Source: Anthopleura xanthogrammica (taxonomy: Eukaryota; Cnidaria; Anthozoa; Actiniaria; Actiniidae). From it: 64,000 bases of DNA. Shown here one piece after another: positions 13,501-24,974 of the stretch. A program made the position numbers and the translations under genes. Position 1 is the stretch's first letter. Every line of letters starts with the position of its first letter. The stretch is taken from positions 24,994,906 through 25,058,905 of the forward strand of contig OZ025206.1 in assembly GCA_964019055.1 (NCBI GenBank), in the 5' to 3' direction. The notes beneath the pieces are model-generated. The model did not search any database. It was not told the DNA's origin and worked only from the letters and a program-made list of their open reading frames with translations.

Positions 13501-16500
13501 TTGCCTTAATGAAGGATGTAAAGAGATGATACCAAAGAAAAAACTGGATCAACACATGAAAGAATCTTGTCTGTATAAACAATCAACATGTCAACACTGT
13601 GGCCAACAGGTGCCAGAAATCAAGATGGAGGTAAGAAGTGGTTTTTTTTTCTCCTGTTTTTATAGTTTGCTTTCGACATTGCCAACTGATCGGCCTTTTG
13701 AGATGCGTGCCTTGAATTCCCTGCAGACGAGGGTACATTTTTTGTTTTGTTTACAACTTTATTAGGCAGGGTACACCGTCACCAGGCTGATAATTTTCAG
13801 GTGGCCCTCACATTGATCACAGTCTGCCAAGCAAGGCGTGATGAAAGCGTTTGATACAGTATAATGAAGGTGCATGAGAGGATAGACAGACAGAAAGATG
13901 CTTAGATTCCCACGAGCTTTTTGCATGTCAAGCACATCCACTATTCGTCACTTTCACATTCCCCATAATACAATGCGCTTGTTTTGTGGGGTTACCAAGG
14001 ACAATGAATTTTATGAAATTTAAAGATTTATAAGAAACAACCAACTACGCTTATCACTTGAGTGAGAAGCAGGAAAGTTTAGAGACATAAGTTTTGTCGT
14101 GATAACTACAATGTTGTTAGAGGCAACAGCATAAGGTAACAACTAAAGAGCGGCAAGTGAAACATGCCACAACCAATCAGAATCTTCGTTTCTCACACTC
14201 ATCAGTAAAGGAAATGCCCACATGCCTTTCCTATCACCTTGTGTCGTTGCCCCTAACGACATTGTACTTTTGACGGTAAAACTTATGTCTTTGAATTCTC
14301 TCCTTTCTCATTCAAGTGATAAGCGTAGAAAAAAGACAGAATTTTGAAGAAGTTGAAAGTACATTTGAAGTACTTCTTTGTGAGTCAATACATTTTTGTA
14401 GCACTAAAATTCTTGATGTTCTGAACGTGGGAAATGAACGGAACAGTTAAACAGGATAAGACAAATAAATTATATTTTCAAAAACCGCTGCAGAAATCGC
14501 AGCAAAAATCGGCGCAAAAATCTCCAGTGTAAACGGGTCTTAACTGAACATCAAAATCGTGGTAGCAGGGATACAGTACGTTCCACTAACCCTGTGTTCT
14601 CCCATCTTCTAGGCACATTTACCAAGATGTGTAAAGCTCCCTATTACATGTCAATACTGTGGAATGACTGGCATCTTGCGTGAGCTTGAAAAAGATCATA
14701 TCGAAAACCACTGTGAAGCAGCTGAAAAACCCTGCAAATTCAAATATGTTGGGTGTCTCTTCAAGGTATGACCAAACAAGAATCAACAAATAAAAGATTG
14801 TAGGGGAAAACTCTTATATACTCAATGAGAACAACTGGCATCATAGTCTTCAAAAATTCTCGAATTCGTTGCATGCTTTGAAGTGTAGAAAGCTGGAACT
14901 AAGCATGTGAGATGTTCATTTTTGGTTGAGAACTACTAGGAGACAAAACCCGCGCAAGGAGGGTTTTCATTTTCCCCGCCACGTTCACTGGACCACTCGT
15001 TTCCTAGTTATTTGTAATATTTAAAGTGCTACTCTGATCAAATCTCAATGTCTCCAAGTTTTACTATTTCAACACATGTTGAAGTACCTTACAATAAAAG
15101 AAAACTGGCGTTTACCATTTCTTGTTAGCAATTTTAGTTCGCGAGATATTCAATTTTCAAGTTCATGCTAATTATTTTTTGATGTATTCAAAACATGTAA
15201 CATGAGAAAGCACTAACTGTTGTTGCTAAGACAACTTACTGTTGTACAGGCCCCTAACAACATTTTAACCTTTCCAGCGATTGCTGTTATTTTTGAACTT
15301 GAGCAAAAAATGTTCGTCTAAATTTTTGCCTATGACCATATCAGATATTTTGACCAAGCTTCCTTTGATACCATCTCTTTATAAAGGCAGAAATGGCAAA
15401 AACTCGGTTAGATGCCAGAACAATAAAATACCTTTCCTCTCGGGAATTGAATTCTTTCTCATGTAAAACGATTATATTGTTCCTGCCATGCAACATGGCT
15501 GCCATCACGTGATGGTGCAAAATCTCTATTCAGACTATGACGTCATTAGGAAAATGGCCGCCCTTTTTTAAACTCCAATATCTTTGGAAGGAAAAAAGAT
15601 ATTTGAAAAAGGAAAGCGACATTTCACTTCACTGTCAAAGATCTTTCAATCCATTTAAAAAAGATTTTGATCAGAGTAGCGGTTTAAGTGTTCACATGAA
15701 TGTTTGATCGTCATTTAGGGGAACTTAGATGACCTCAATAGGCACTACGATTCTCAGATGGCCGAGCATCTCAAACTGACAGTTCACTCCATGGACTTGA
15801 CAAAGAAAGGACAAGAAGAGTTGAAAGGAAAAGTGGAAAAAGTTGAAAAGGATAATGAAGAACTGGTAAAGCAATTGGCTGAGCACAGAGAAACATTGGC
15901 TGCAACCTCACAGAACTTGAGATCTTACCAGGCTAGACTTAGTAAAGCTGAGAAGACTGTTGCAGAACACAAAAACACTATCGTACAGATCAGAGAACGT
16001 ACAGAGGTAAGCTCATCCCAGTTATGCTTTGTAGATCCAAAAATGTATAGACCTCATTCTAGGACCATCCACAGACCGATGGAACATGTTGAGAATACTC
16101 TAAAGGCCTGTAGGTATGGATCACGATGATATTGACGTCTAGAAAGAGTACTAAATATTGTGTCATACCACAGTCTAGATCTGAGGCCTGTAGGTAAGGA
16201 TCACGATCAGATTGACGTCTAGAAAGAGTACTAAGTATTGTGCCATACTACAGTCTAGATCTGAGGCCAGTAGGTAAGGATCACGATCAGATTGACGTCT
16301 AGAAAGCGCTCTAAGTATTGTGCTATATACTAGCATCTAGATTGGAGGCCCGTATAGGTATGGATCACATACCATGGACCACTAAAGATTGACATTTAAA
16401 GAGAGCACTAAAAAACTGATGTTATCGCTTATCATTACCGCAAGTACTGAAAAGAGTACCACATATACTAAACATTGTGCCATGTACTACAGTCTATATC

Positions 16501-19500
16501 GGAGGCCTATATAGGTATGGATTACGTACCAGGGACCACTTCGAATTCAGATTGACATCTAGAAAGAGAACTAAAGATTTTCTCGTATACTACAGTCTAG
16601 ATGTGATTTATGAAGTAGCTGCTCATGGACCTTTTGAAATGATGTTTGGTTTCATTATATAGCTTTTTCTTACTTTTCCTTGTTGACCACAAACAACTTT
16701 TCTTGTTTGTGTGGTTACTTTATACACGTTTCTATTTTTTTCTGCCTTTATTTGCTTTAACAGTGTTTTTACTGTGACGTTTTTGGTTTTTCTGGCTTTT
16801 TTCCCCCTTTTTTCTTGCTTTTCTTTCCATTTCCAATTGTCCATTTCCCTTTCCTACACGTTTCAGGCCATTTGTTTTTCTTAGCTTTTTCTACCTTTTG
16901 TTGTAATTGTTGCTGTTGTTGTTGCCGTTGTCACAGTCAAAAACAAGAAAAAGCACAGCAAAAAGCTCATATGGAAACCAGACAGACTAAACCAAATTTA
17001 TTGGGACCTCAGAACAAGTTTAGCCGTCCTCATCCGTTATGCTAAAAATAGGGCAATACAATGGTTTTCTCCGGAATTTCGTCTCATTTCAATAAAGTTA
17101 GCCACCTGAAAAGTTCCAAAGCTGAGACCGACAAGGATTATGGGTAGTACATTTTACGTGTTTCAACCGCTCGATAACTGTTACAGTATCGTGAGTATCC
17201 TCGAGCTACAGTTTGCATCAAAAGCTTTACTTGTTGGTTACTTTTTGGTGGCTAACTTTGTTGAAATAAGTATATAAGCTTTTAAAGCTAAGTGGTCAAG
17301 TTTCATGGTTAACAACGTATTCGTTAAGAAATTCGGGATTGGTTTACCATGATGGTGGCTTTCCAAAGAAGTTCGAGAAAAAAAATCGAGAGAAATCTTA
17401 AAAATCGCAAATCCTTCAAGTGGAGTCGCAGGATTTTAGACGATCCTTAATTACATGAAATGGTTAATTTCACCGGTCAATAAGCCGCTTTTCTGAATGC
17501 GTTTCGGGATAAAAGCGAAAGAACACTAGAGATAAAGAAATGATGCCTATTCGTTTGTCTCAAGATTGAGGGTCATATGTAGAGGACCGCGACGTTTCGA
17601 CTGCAAATTGCTAATCTTCATCAGGCGATGGTGTAGACTGGATGCTGGGTCTCCTCTATACCGCTTGTCGCTATGTAAGACTCGCACTAAAGATCTCAAA
17701 TATTTGGAGTTGTAAATTTGAAGTTCGCCCATGAAGAAGTCGAACATCGGACGGCATTTGGTTGGTAAAAAAGCAGCTTTTCTGGACGAGTTCCGAAATA
17801 AGATAGAAAGAACTAAAGATCTCAAAGCTTTGAAGCTAGACAATTCATGGTATTTTGCCCATAATGAAGTCGAACACATATGAACGTGGTATACCTGTAC
17901 CTGTCTCCGAACGAGTTAATGTCTGATCGGATAGTTTTTAAAAGGCAAAAATTTTGATCAAATGATTCTCTTAATGGATGGTCTTTTGGAATCAATACCG
18001 AAAGAACTAAAAGTCCTGCGAAACAAAAAGCAGGGAAAGCCGGAGCCAGAAGCAAAGCTACCAAAGTATCCTAGAGTAACTGCAATTCAAAGATGCAGAA
18101 GATAAAGAACCGAGGATATTTCTGAAATTCTTGATCGAGAAAAGGACTTTTCAAATATTGTTTTGCAATGGTAAAAGTATGTTGGATGCCGTTTAAGATC
18201 CATGAATTTGGCTTTATTTTTGTGCTATGTGTGGTTTTGGAAATTTGAGTCAAAGGGCTTTGGAAAGTTTTGAAAAGTTTTGGAAATTTTCACGGGAGAT
18301 CATGTACGAAAACTGTGTTTATAAACCCTACATTTCTAATGGTCTGTAAATTGTTTCCGTCACCATTGATTAGTAATCGGAGTCAATTGCGTTGCCGGAA
18401 AGGGTCGATAATTCTGCTGAAGCCCATTACGATGTTATGAATGGACAATTATTCCTATTTTTTGAAGGAGGAGCAGTGAATGTGTAACGCGTCGAGCAAA
18501 GCACAAGAGCACCTCCTTCATATCGGTGGCAGCGCTGTTTTTCCGGTAAGTCTTGTGTTACCCAGTTAGTTCAACTTTAGAAATATTGACTCCGACTATA
18601 AAAAAGACTGGAGCCGAATTTATATCAGAAATACAATACAGTATTTGTGGCATTTAGCACAACTTCTGTGCCCGAGGTCATAGTCTTGCAAGGAAATGTC
18701 CTCTGCGCAAGTGCTCATGAATCCTTAACATATCTAATATTAGTATTAACATATAGTATTAGTATTATATGCTTTACATGCCCAGTGTTACAAGATATGT
18801 TAAGAACAAAGATTACAAATATGCACAAACAAGACAGGAAGAGAACACAATTTATCAGGACGGGAGTCCTCTAGGGATCTATCCTCGGACCAGTGATGTT
18901 CCTTCTACGCATCAAGAATTATCGCAAGAGTGCAAGATATGTTAAAAAATCATACATTGACATCATCAGAAATCAAAAAGAGCTACAGAAAGTAGAAATA
19001 CCAAGTGAATGTTCTATTTGAAACAACTACTTTTTCATGGAAACTATTGACAGCCCAAATTACAGGAAATGGTGCATCTGATGTCCAGAAAGATTTGCAC
19101 TTAATATTCATACCAACAGAACCACAACCAGAGATCATCAACGGGCTGAGCTCATCATCAGAAATCAAAAAGAGCTACAGAAGGTAGAAATACCAACGTT
19201 TTCTTTGAAGCAACTACTCTGTAAAGTAAAAGTAAAGTAAGTAAATCTTTATTCGTTCATAAAACATACATTACGAACGTTACAGGGAAATATTATACTT
19301 AAAGTGTAAGCGATTTATAAAGCTGTCTTTGAAACGTTCTGTCCTGTCATGGAAACTGTTGACATCCCTAATTACAGGAGCTAGGAAATGGTGCATCTGA
19401 TGTCCAGAAAGATTCGTACTTAATATGCATACCAACTGAACCACAACTAGAAATCATCAACTGGCTGAGCTCATCATCAGAAATCAAAAAGAACTACAGA

Positions 19501-21373
19501 AAGTAGACATACCAAGTGAATGTTTTCTTTGAAACAACTACTCTGTCATGGAAACTGTTGTCAGTAGAATTACAGGAAATGGTACATCTGATGTCCACAT
19601 GTACAAAGATATGAACTTTATATATATTCCGAAACAATTCTCTCACATACATGCCAAGAACAACCAGGGGACTTTAATTGGCAGAATTCACAGTCATAAA
19701 TAAAGAATTGCAGAAAAGTACACATACCAACGTTTCCCTTACAGCAACTCCTCGTGGAAACTGTCGACAGCCTGAATTATAGCATATCGTGCATCTGATT
19801 TTCAGCGACAAATCCTGTACATACCAAGGACTACCAGGAGTCATTCACTGGCAGAATTCACCGTCAGAAATATGAAATACTGCAATACTTACTGCACAAA
19901 GCAACGTGATCTCGTCTTTGATGACTTTGGGTGGTCGACCAATCTTTTCTGTCATAATATTTACAGATGCTCTGTTAACTGTACCAAGAGAAGTCAGGAA
20001 ACACCCTACTAGCTACTAGATATACTGAAAGGACCGCCTGGATTTTTTATTTCAAACTTTGGGTATAAATTTAAAAGTAATCCAGCATAACCAGGTTTCC
20101 CCACTTGGTCGAGGAGCCACTTCTAACCTCAACAAATCATCCTTCCCTGTCTTCCATCACTCAAAAATTACGCATCCCACATGGGAAGAAGTGAGTGCCA
20201 CAATTCATAATTTTTATCACAAATACATCCATTTAGTTGGTTGAAACCTGTTCTTTATATACACCTATTTCTAACAAGGTTCTTGAAAGTTTTGTTACAT
20301 GTTGCAAAGCAAGCCCGTACTTAGCGAAATAAAGGTCATCACAGCAATATGAAATTTTCCCAAACTTTGTCTGCGCGTATTTTCGGCATATTTTCGGCAT
20401 ATTTTCTTCGGTGCTGACATTATTTACATATGGTCCACAATAACTTTATGCAACAAACCCTTAATTCGCCAACCTTTTTTTAAATAGCTGTATATGAGGA
20501 ACAGGCTTCAATCATATAAATAGCTGTATTCGGCGATTTACATCGGCGTGAAAGCAAAGGTAAGTTTTGATTCCAAATGAATAAATATATGACAGTATGC
20601 TTTTTTTTTTTTTTTGCAATTCCTTGCTACAGGATGCAGCTTCGTCCAAGGGTGGTAAATCAAGCGAGGTTTCCTTACAGATAGAGGAATTGCGCTCTGC
20701 TTATGCAGATCAAGAAGAAAAACTCCAGTCATTTCAGCGTGAGTTGGCAAGGAGTAGCGTAGCTGGAGGAGGAGCCCGATCCTTGGGCACTAGCTCCCTG
20801 ACGCTGGACAGGAGGCTGGACCGTAATGAGCATCAGTTGGCTTTACATGACATCCAACTAGCCGAACACGACCTTAAGATCCAGATGCTCGAGGCTACGT
20901 CCTACAATGGAACATACATCTGGAAAATAGACGAGTTCAGTCGCAGAAACCACGAAGGGATCATTGGAAAAACACCATCCATATATAGTCCCCCCTTCTA
21001 TGTTGGTCGCTATGGTTACAAGGTGTGTGCTCGTGTGTATCCAAATGGCGACGGCATGGGTAAAGGGACCCATCTCTCGCTATTTTTTGTGATTATGAAA
21101 GGTGAGTATGATGCACTCTTACCGTGGCCGTTCCGACAGAAGGTGACCTTCAAGCTGCAGGATCAGGACCGTCAACAAGACGTCACTGACACATTTAGAC
21201 CTGATCCTAACAGCTCAAGCTTCAAACGCCCCACGTCCAATATGAATATCGCGTCGGGCTGTCCGCTCTTCGTGTCTCAGCAGGTGTTGCAGAGTCGTTC
21301 TTACGTCAAGGATGACACCTTGTTTATCAAGATCGTGGTTGAAACAGCTGGATTACCTCCACTTGGCTTCTAA
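7505..21373 (+). CDS. TRAF-family adaptor / RING E3 ligase, TRAF3/5-like (six exons, about 550 aa)
   Basis: Proposed exons: 7505-7653, 12171-12327, 13466-13630, 14613-14765, 15719-16006, 20633-21373, all with GT/AG borders and one continuous frame. RING cysteines start at residue 21 (CPLC...CGH..C..C) and the finger is completed by CPLD in exon 2. The stretch [12 protein letters not shown] resembles TRAF3 and TRAF5. Exons 3-4 (residues 103-208) carry Cys/His TRAF zinc fingers. Exon 5 and early exon 6 are coiled coil. A MATH domain spans about 395-545, with [24 protein letters not shown] and [18 protein letters not shown] proteins trimerise, bind receptor tails through MATH and transfer ubiquitin through the RING, in the cytoplasm. 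About 550 aa is a normal length. Compared with the genes at 33651 and 39319, an extra 4.6-kb intron splits the last exon. The exon at 2446 could be an alternative start. Confidence 0.88.
9230..9522. mobile_element. Foldback element (MITE-like) with about 85-bp inverted arms
   Basis: The arm at 9235-9325 (containing gtgatcatccaggtgagtg and ccaacaacctgagc) is the imperfect reverse complement of the arm at 9437-9520 (gctcaggttgtcgaaacatc ... gatgatcacaactg). No coding capacity. The gttgtcgaaacatcagtcag-type motif looks like a dispersed repeat family. Confidence 0.6.
10493..10990 (-). mobile_element. 5'-truncated non-LTR retrotransposon with (TTA)n tail, RT C-terminus
   Basis: On the minus strand, 10985 to about 10670 encodes the tail of a LINE reverse transcriptase: [20 protein letters not shown], later [19 protein letters not shown], then an in-frame stop, then [15 protein letters not shown] and SLSVFKRN. 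This is the usual C-terminal signature of CR1/L2-type elements. The element ends in an (AAT/ATT)n run at 10493-10553, a typical 3' microsatellite tail. Only the last 0.5 kb remains, with a stop inside, so it is inactive. Confidence 0.75.
11812..12150. repeat. Diverged direct duplication of about 180 bp
   Basis: The segments starting at about 11812 (gcctgatgggaaagaacat) and 11992 (gcctgatggaaaagaacagt) share the order: statement of the start motif, ctgaatatacaa.agcatt, cattctgat, attcaacatat, gattgtta.aaccaaaaaaa and the ending cattttttg-like run. The copies have diverged substantially. Confidence 0.5.
12328..13465. other. Intron 2 of the first TRAF gene
   Basis: Donor GTTTGA (a non-standard +3 T, also seen as GTTCGT at the same exon border in the two other TRAF bodies). 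A loose inverted repeat lies at 12396-12590 (gggtataggtggacat pairing with tgtccacctataccc). No exon or RNA gene recognised in the remainder. Confidence 0.6.
13631..14612. other. Intron 3 of the first TRAF gene, with a foldback element at 14045-14332
   Basis: The arm at 14046-14122 (acgcttatcacttgagtgag ... acataagtttt) is the imperfect reverse complement of the arm at 14247-14331 (aaaacttatgtctttgaat ... cattcaagtgataagcgt), so a non-coding foldback (MITE-like) element occupies about 14045-14332. Otherwise no feature. Confidence 0.55.
15028..15684. mobile_element. MITE-like element with short terminal inverted repeats in intron 4
   Basis: Begins gctactctgatcaaatct (15028-15045) and ends agattttgatcagagtagc (15662-15680), its near-perfect reverse complement. 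The inverted match extends weakly into the flanking tttaa. About 650 bp, with no transposase. Intron 4 of the TRAF gene (14766-15718) is almost entirely this insertion. Confidence 0.55.
16100..16610. repeat. About 80-bp tandem repeat in intron 5
   Basis: The unit aggcctgtaggtatggatca...gtctagatctg recurs at 16104, 16184 and 16264 (period 80), then in more diverged and longer form at about 16346 and 16503. Internal landmarks are gattgacgtctagaaagag and tactacagtctagat. Confidence 0.8.
16611..18960. other. Intron 5 of the first TRAF gene, middle part
   Basis: Pyrimidine-rich DNA at 16660-16930, including a gttgttgtt-like run, then unique AT-rich sequence. The open frames on either strand are short and carry no domain. 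No exon could be supported. Confidence 0.4.
18960..19900. repeat. Diverged tandem repeat of about 190-220 bp in intron 5, with an inserted poly(TA/GTAA) tail
   Basis: The landmark gaaatcaaaaagagctacag recurs at 18970 and 19160 and, as variants, at about 19480, 19700 and 19870. Each is followed by gtagaaataccaa, a ggaaactnttgacag motif and gcatctgatgtccagaaag. The spacing is enlarged between the second and third copies by a roughly 110-bp insertion at 19215-19330 that begins with aaagtaaagtaagtaaatct and resembles a retroelement 3' end. No coding capacity. Confidence 0.65.
19901..20632. other. End of intron 5
   Basis: AT-rich, with no exon. It ends in a poly-T tract (20601-20615) and the acceptor gctacag at 20626-20632, consistent with the start of the terminal MATH exon. 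Confidence 0.6.
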
Positions 21374-21494
21374 TAGACCTTTTCAGCTTGGGCGTAATGT
21401 TATCCCATTTCTAAACACGTGTCATTCCCAAATTAAACAAAATAAACAAATAAATAAACAAATTATTTATTTGTTTAAGGACAACGCTTGAGAA

Positions 21495-22350
21495 GGTTTT
21501 TTAGTGGCATACCGTGAAATATCCACCTAGAACTTGTATTGTATACACACAAGCTTGCAGGCGAGCATGTATACATACTAGTTATACAACGGTTTCGAGT
21601 GGCATACCGTGGAATATCCACCTAGCACTTATATTGTATACACACGAGCTTGCAGGCGAGCATGTACACATACTAGTTATACAACGGTTTCGAGTGGCAT
21701 ACCGTGGAATATCCACCTAGCACTTGTATTGTATACACACGAGTTTGCAGGCGAGCTTGTATACATACTAGTTATACAACGGTTTCGAGTGGCATACCGT
21801 GGAATATCCACCTAGCACTTATATTATATACACACGAGCTTGCAGGCGAGCATGTACACATACTAGTTATACAACGGTTTCGAGTGGCATACCGTGAAAT
21901 TTCCACCTAGCACTTATATTGTATACACACGAGCTTGCAGGCGAGCATGTACACATACTAGTTATACAACGGTTTCGAGTGGCATACCGTGGAATATCCA
22001 CCTAGCACTTGTATTGTATACACACGAGTTTGCAGGCGAGCTTGTATACATACTAGTTATACAACGGTTTCGAGTGGCATACCGTGGAATATCCACCTAG
22101 CACTTATATTGTATACACACGAGCTTGCAGGCGAGCATGTACACATACTAGTTATACAACGGTTTCGAGTGGCATACCGTGGAATATCCACCTAGCACTT
22201 GTATTGTATACACACGAGCTTGCAGGCGAGCATGTACACATACTAGTTATACAACGGTTTCGAGTGGCATACCGTGGAATATCCACCTAGCACTTGTATT
22301 GTATACACACGAGCTTGCAGGCGAACATGTATACAAGACAATACAAGTGG
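21495..22350. repeat. 95-bp satellite array, nine copies
   Basis: Nine near-identical copies of a 95-bp unit (agtggcataccgtggaatat ... agttatacaacggtttcg), starting about 120 bp downstream of the TRAF stop codon. The period is not a multiple of 3, so each copy appears to open a new overlapping 68-codon frame; these are not genes. Two alternating subtypes are visible (gagcttgcaggcgagcatg versus gagtttgcaggcgagcttg), suggesting growth by higher-order duplication. The array ends in a partial inverted unit (22340-22362). Confidence 0.95.
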
Positions 22351-22940
22351 GATATTCCATGGTACTACGGTTGAGTTTGGAACGAGAGAAGTTTCGTCAT
22401 AAAGTTTTGACGTCTAGCTCGCAATGTTTCTAACGGCAACCACCATGAAAGACCGTGAAAATGATCGCTTCTGATTGGCTGAATTGGTTTCGATGCTTAA
22501 ATATTTCAGCTCAAACAAATTCATCCAATCAGAAGCGATCATTCTCGCGGTATCTTGTGGCTGTTGCCTTCTACATGGATCACTACCTTGCCGCGGTTAG
22601 GGGCCTTGTGTGTCTTGAGAATCCCATGAGCTATTCCGGCAGGAGCTTAGCCTCCTGGTAGGGCCACCCATGCCGGACAGGTCAGAGGGGGAGAGACCAG
22701 ACTAAACGTGATTCATTGGCACTTCAAATTGGGGATTTGGCGCAGGGCTAACAACCCTGTCCAGTAAAACAAGTAACAGAAACTAGAATTAACCTTATGC
22801 GCCTCCTGGTGCGGAGTGCCATAAGAAATGAGTAAGATGTGGCGGTTGCCCTTAGAAACATTGGAAGCTAGACGTTAAAACTTTATGACGAAAATTTTGT
22901 CGTTCCAAACTCAACCTAGAACCGTAGTATGCCACGAGCA
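22340..22940. mobile_element. Foldback element with about 90-bp inverted arms next to the satellite
   Basis: The arm at 22360-22441 (tactacggttgagtttggaa ... cggcaaccacca) pairs with the arm at 22846-22935 (ggcggttgcccttagaaaca ... aaccgtagta). Inside is a second perfect-looking hairpin at about 22461-22540 (gatcgcttctgattggctga pairing with ccaatcagaagcgatcat) and a GC-richer 250-bp piece (22560-22830) of unknown origin. The outer ends share catggaatat-like sequence with the satellite unit, so the array may have arisen from one end of such an element. Confidence 0.65.
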
Positions 22941-22948
22941 AGCATTGT

Positions 22949-23086
22949 ATAGACTCCTTTCACGTGACGTCAGAGCAGCTCAATTTGGAGGTCAAAACAA
23001 AAGAATTTCAATCTCCTGAGAATAGGAACCTTTTGTTTTGCCATCCAAATTGAGTTGCATTCCGACGGGCTGCAAGGGGTCTATAA
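22949..23086 (-). mobile_element. Short MITE, copy 1 of a 140-bp family
   Basis: Near-palindromic element reading agactcctttcacgtgacgt at one end and ctgcaaggggtctata at the other, with a gcagctcaatttggagg core repeated in inverse near the far end. The same family lies in opposite orientation at 24558-24695. Confidence 0.7.
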
Positions 23087-23139
23087 CTATTTTATCCCCC
23101 AACATTGAAAATACACCTAGGCCACAATGCATGAAGAGA

Positions 23140-23450
23140 AGGAACAGCGGAATATAGGATGTAAATCCATGTCCAAGTAACAATAGAACGACAATACAAG
23201 ACAATACAATATATACAATATAGAACAATACACTACAATACAATGCATGTATTGTATTCCACTTGGACATGGATTTATAACCGGAATATACAACAGCTTT
23301 CCACCATTCTGATTGGCTGTATTTTCAATGGCGAGGAATAAAACTCAAAACAAATTATTATAAACAAAAAAGAGTATAGCGCGACGTTTCGGTGCTCAGC
23401 CTGCACCATTCTCTCTCGTCGCGCTATACTCTTTTTTGTTTATAATTTTA
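23140..23450. repeat. Two small foldbacks, one with 29-bp perfect arms
   Basis: A loose inverted repeat spans about 23148-23300 (aaatccatgtccaagt pairing with acttggacatggattt) around an acaatac-rich loop. A second hairpin has perfect 29-bp arms at 23357-23385 and 23418-23446 (core aaaaaagagtatagcgcgac) around a 32-base loop containing gtttcggtgctc. No coding content. Confidence 0.75.
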
Positions 23451-24185
23451 TGTTTTTCAAAATCGCTACTTATAAAACAAATTATTCCCAAGGGAATGAC
23501 ACATGGCCTGAAATGAGAACATTACGCCCAAACCGAAAAGGTCTATCAATGCAGTACTGGAAGTTCTTGAATGCTTTTCCTGTAGTTCGGAAGAAGGCAG
23601 CAGTTTTGCTGCAATTTTGACTTGACGTTCGTAGTTTATTTTAAATACTATATTTTCAATATCTTACGACAGAGAGAGAGAAAAATTGCAATAAGACTCT
23701 GATGTCTAAGAAACTGAAATATCTTATTTGATCTCTGATCTTCTGTGTTCGCGATTGCGATTCATGATGCAAATGGGGGAAAGAAAAATTGAAAATTGTG
23801 TAAGGTTTTCTGAACCTAAAAACAAGGTAGAAAAACTCCCCAGAAAGGCCATCACTTAGAATTTTAGTTGTGAAATGCATGTGAAGTTTGGAGTCCTCGA
23901 ATTTTTTATGAAAACTCAGAGTGAAAAATCAACTCGATAGTTGAATAATGAAATCATTAATGTAGCCTAGGGGGTACGCTTGAGCCGTTTTGACTGTAAT
24001 CGTTAATTCGTAATTCGTAAGTTTCTATGATTATTATTATTATGATGATGTATAGGGCAATGAGTACTATATAGCACCATAAATCAGTCATGTTTTTAAC
24101 ATAATATATTTGATCAAGATACTAAAATAAATTTGCCTTTGTCTTACATGATCAAATTGTAATTTTTAGAAGTTGATTTTTATGG
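23451..24185. other. Intergenic sequence, no feature seen
   Basis: Unique AT-rich DNA. No exon, RNA gene or clear repeat was recognised. Confidence 0.4.
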
Positions 24186-24350
24186 AGGGATCGACTAGAG
24201 AATGAAACCGGAGAAAAACCCTCGAAGCACAGTAGAGAACCAACAAGAAAGTAGATGACTCGTACGATGGCGAGTCCCAAGATCGAACCCAAGACACAGC
24301 CGCGCTAACGGTGAAGAGGCGACGCATCAGCAACGCACACCTCCCCTGCT
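24186..24350 (-). mobile_element. Probable tRNA-derived SINE fragment
   Basis: On the minus strand the sequence includes gttagcgcggctgtgtcttg followed by ggttcgatcttgg, a near match to a tRNA B box. Downstream on that strand is a body containing ttctccggtttcatt-like sequence. No intact acceptor stem or A box was confirmed. Confidence 0.35.
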
Positions 24351-24557
24351 TCCCATTTAGAGCTGTTCAGTTGTGACGTATTTCCGGGTCCAACAGCTCA
24401 CAAAAACCGATAAAATAAAGCGAAAAATGTTCTCAATGAATTAACCTTCACCTGAAACAGTCGTGAAGTAAAAGTAAGAAAAGTCATTATAAAACTGCTT
24501 TTCGTTCTGGACCCGGAAGTTGTTTTTTTATACGAGTGACGTCACACTTAACAGCTC

Positions 24558-24695
24558 TATAGACCCCTTGCAGCACATCAGAAAGCAGCTCAATTTGGAG
24601 GACAAAACAATAGGTTCCATTTCTCAGGAGATTGAAATTCTTTTGATTTATCCTCCAAATTGAGCTGCTTTGACATCACGTGAAAGGGGTCCATA
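24558..24695 (+). mobile_element. Short MITE, copy 2 of the 140-bp family
   Basis: Begins tatagaccccttgcagc and ends cacgtgaaaggggtccata; internal gcagctcaatttggagga is repeated in inverse at tcctccaaattgagctgct. It is the same family as 22949-23086 in opposite orientation. Confidence 0.75.
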
Positions 24696-24974
24696 TTTTA
24701 GTATAAATTATTTGTTCTGATTCTCAAGACATACATGCATTTTTATAAAATCGTTGAAAAGCCTACTAAAAGTGATTTAACTAGATCCTTGAAAAAGCAT
24801 TATATTTCTTTGTAATGTTGTAAGTCCCATCAATGTGACAGCCGCTGGCGGTACAAGGACTATTAATGTTGAGAATATGCTGGTCATGATGCAGTGGATA
24901 CTTGGATGAAATGTACCCACACTGAATACTATACAAAATCACTATTTTGTACGGTGAATGATCTGGAACGTTGC

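Noticed and set aside
21514..22433. Series of overlapping 68-codon frames
   Set aside because: Each is the same reading of a 95-bp satellite unit. The period is not a multiple of 3, so frames simply restart in every copy.
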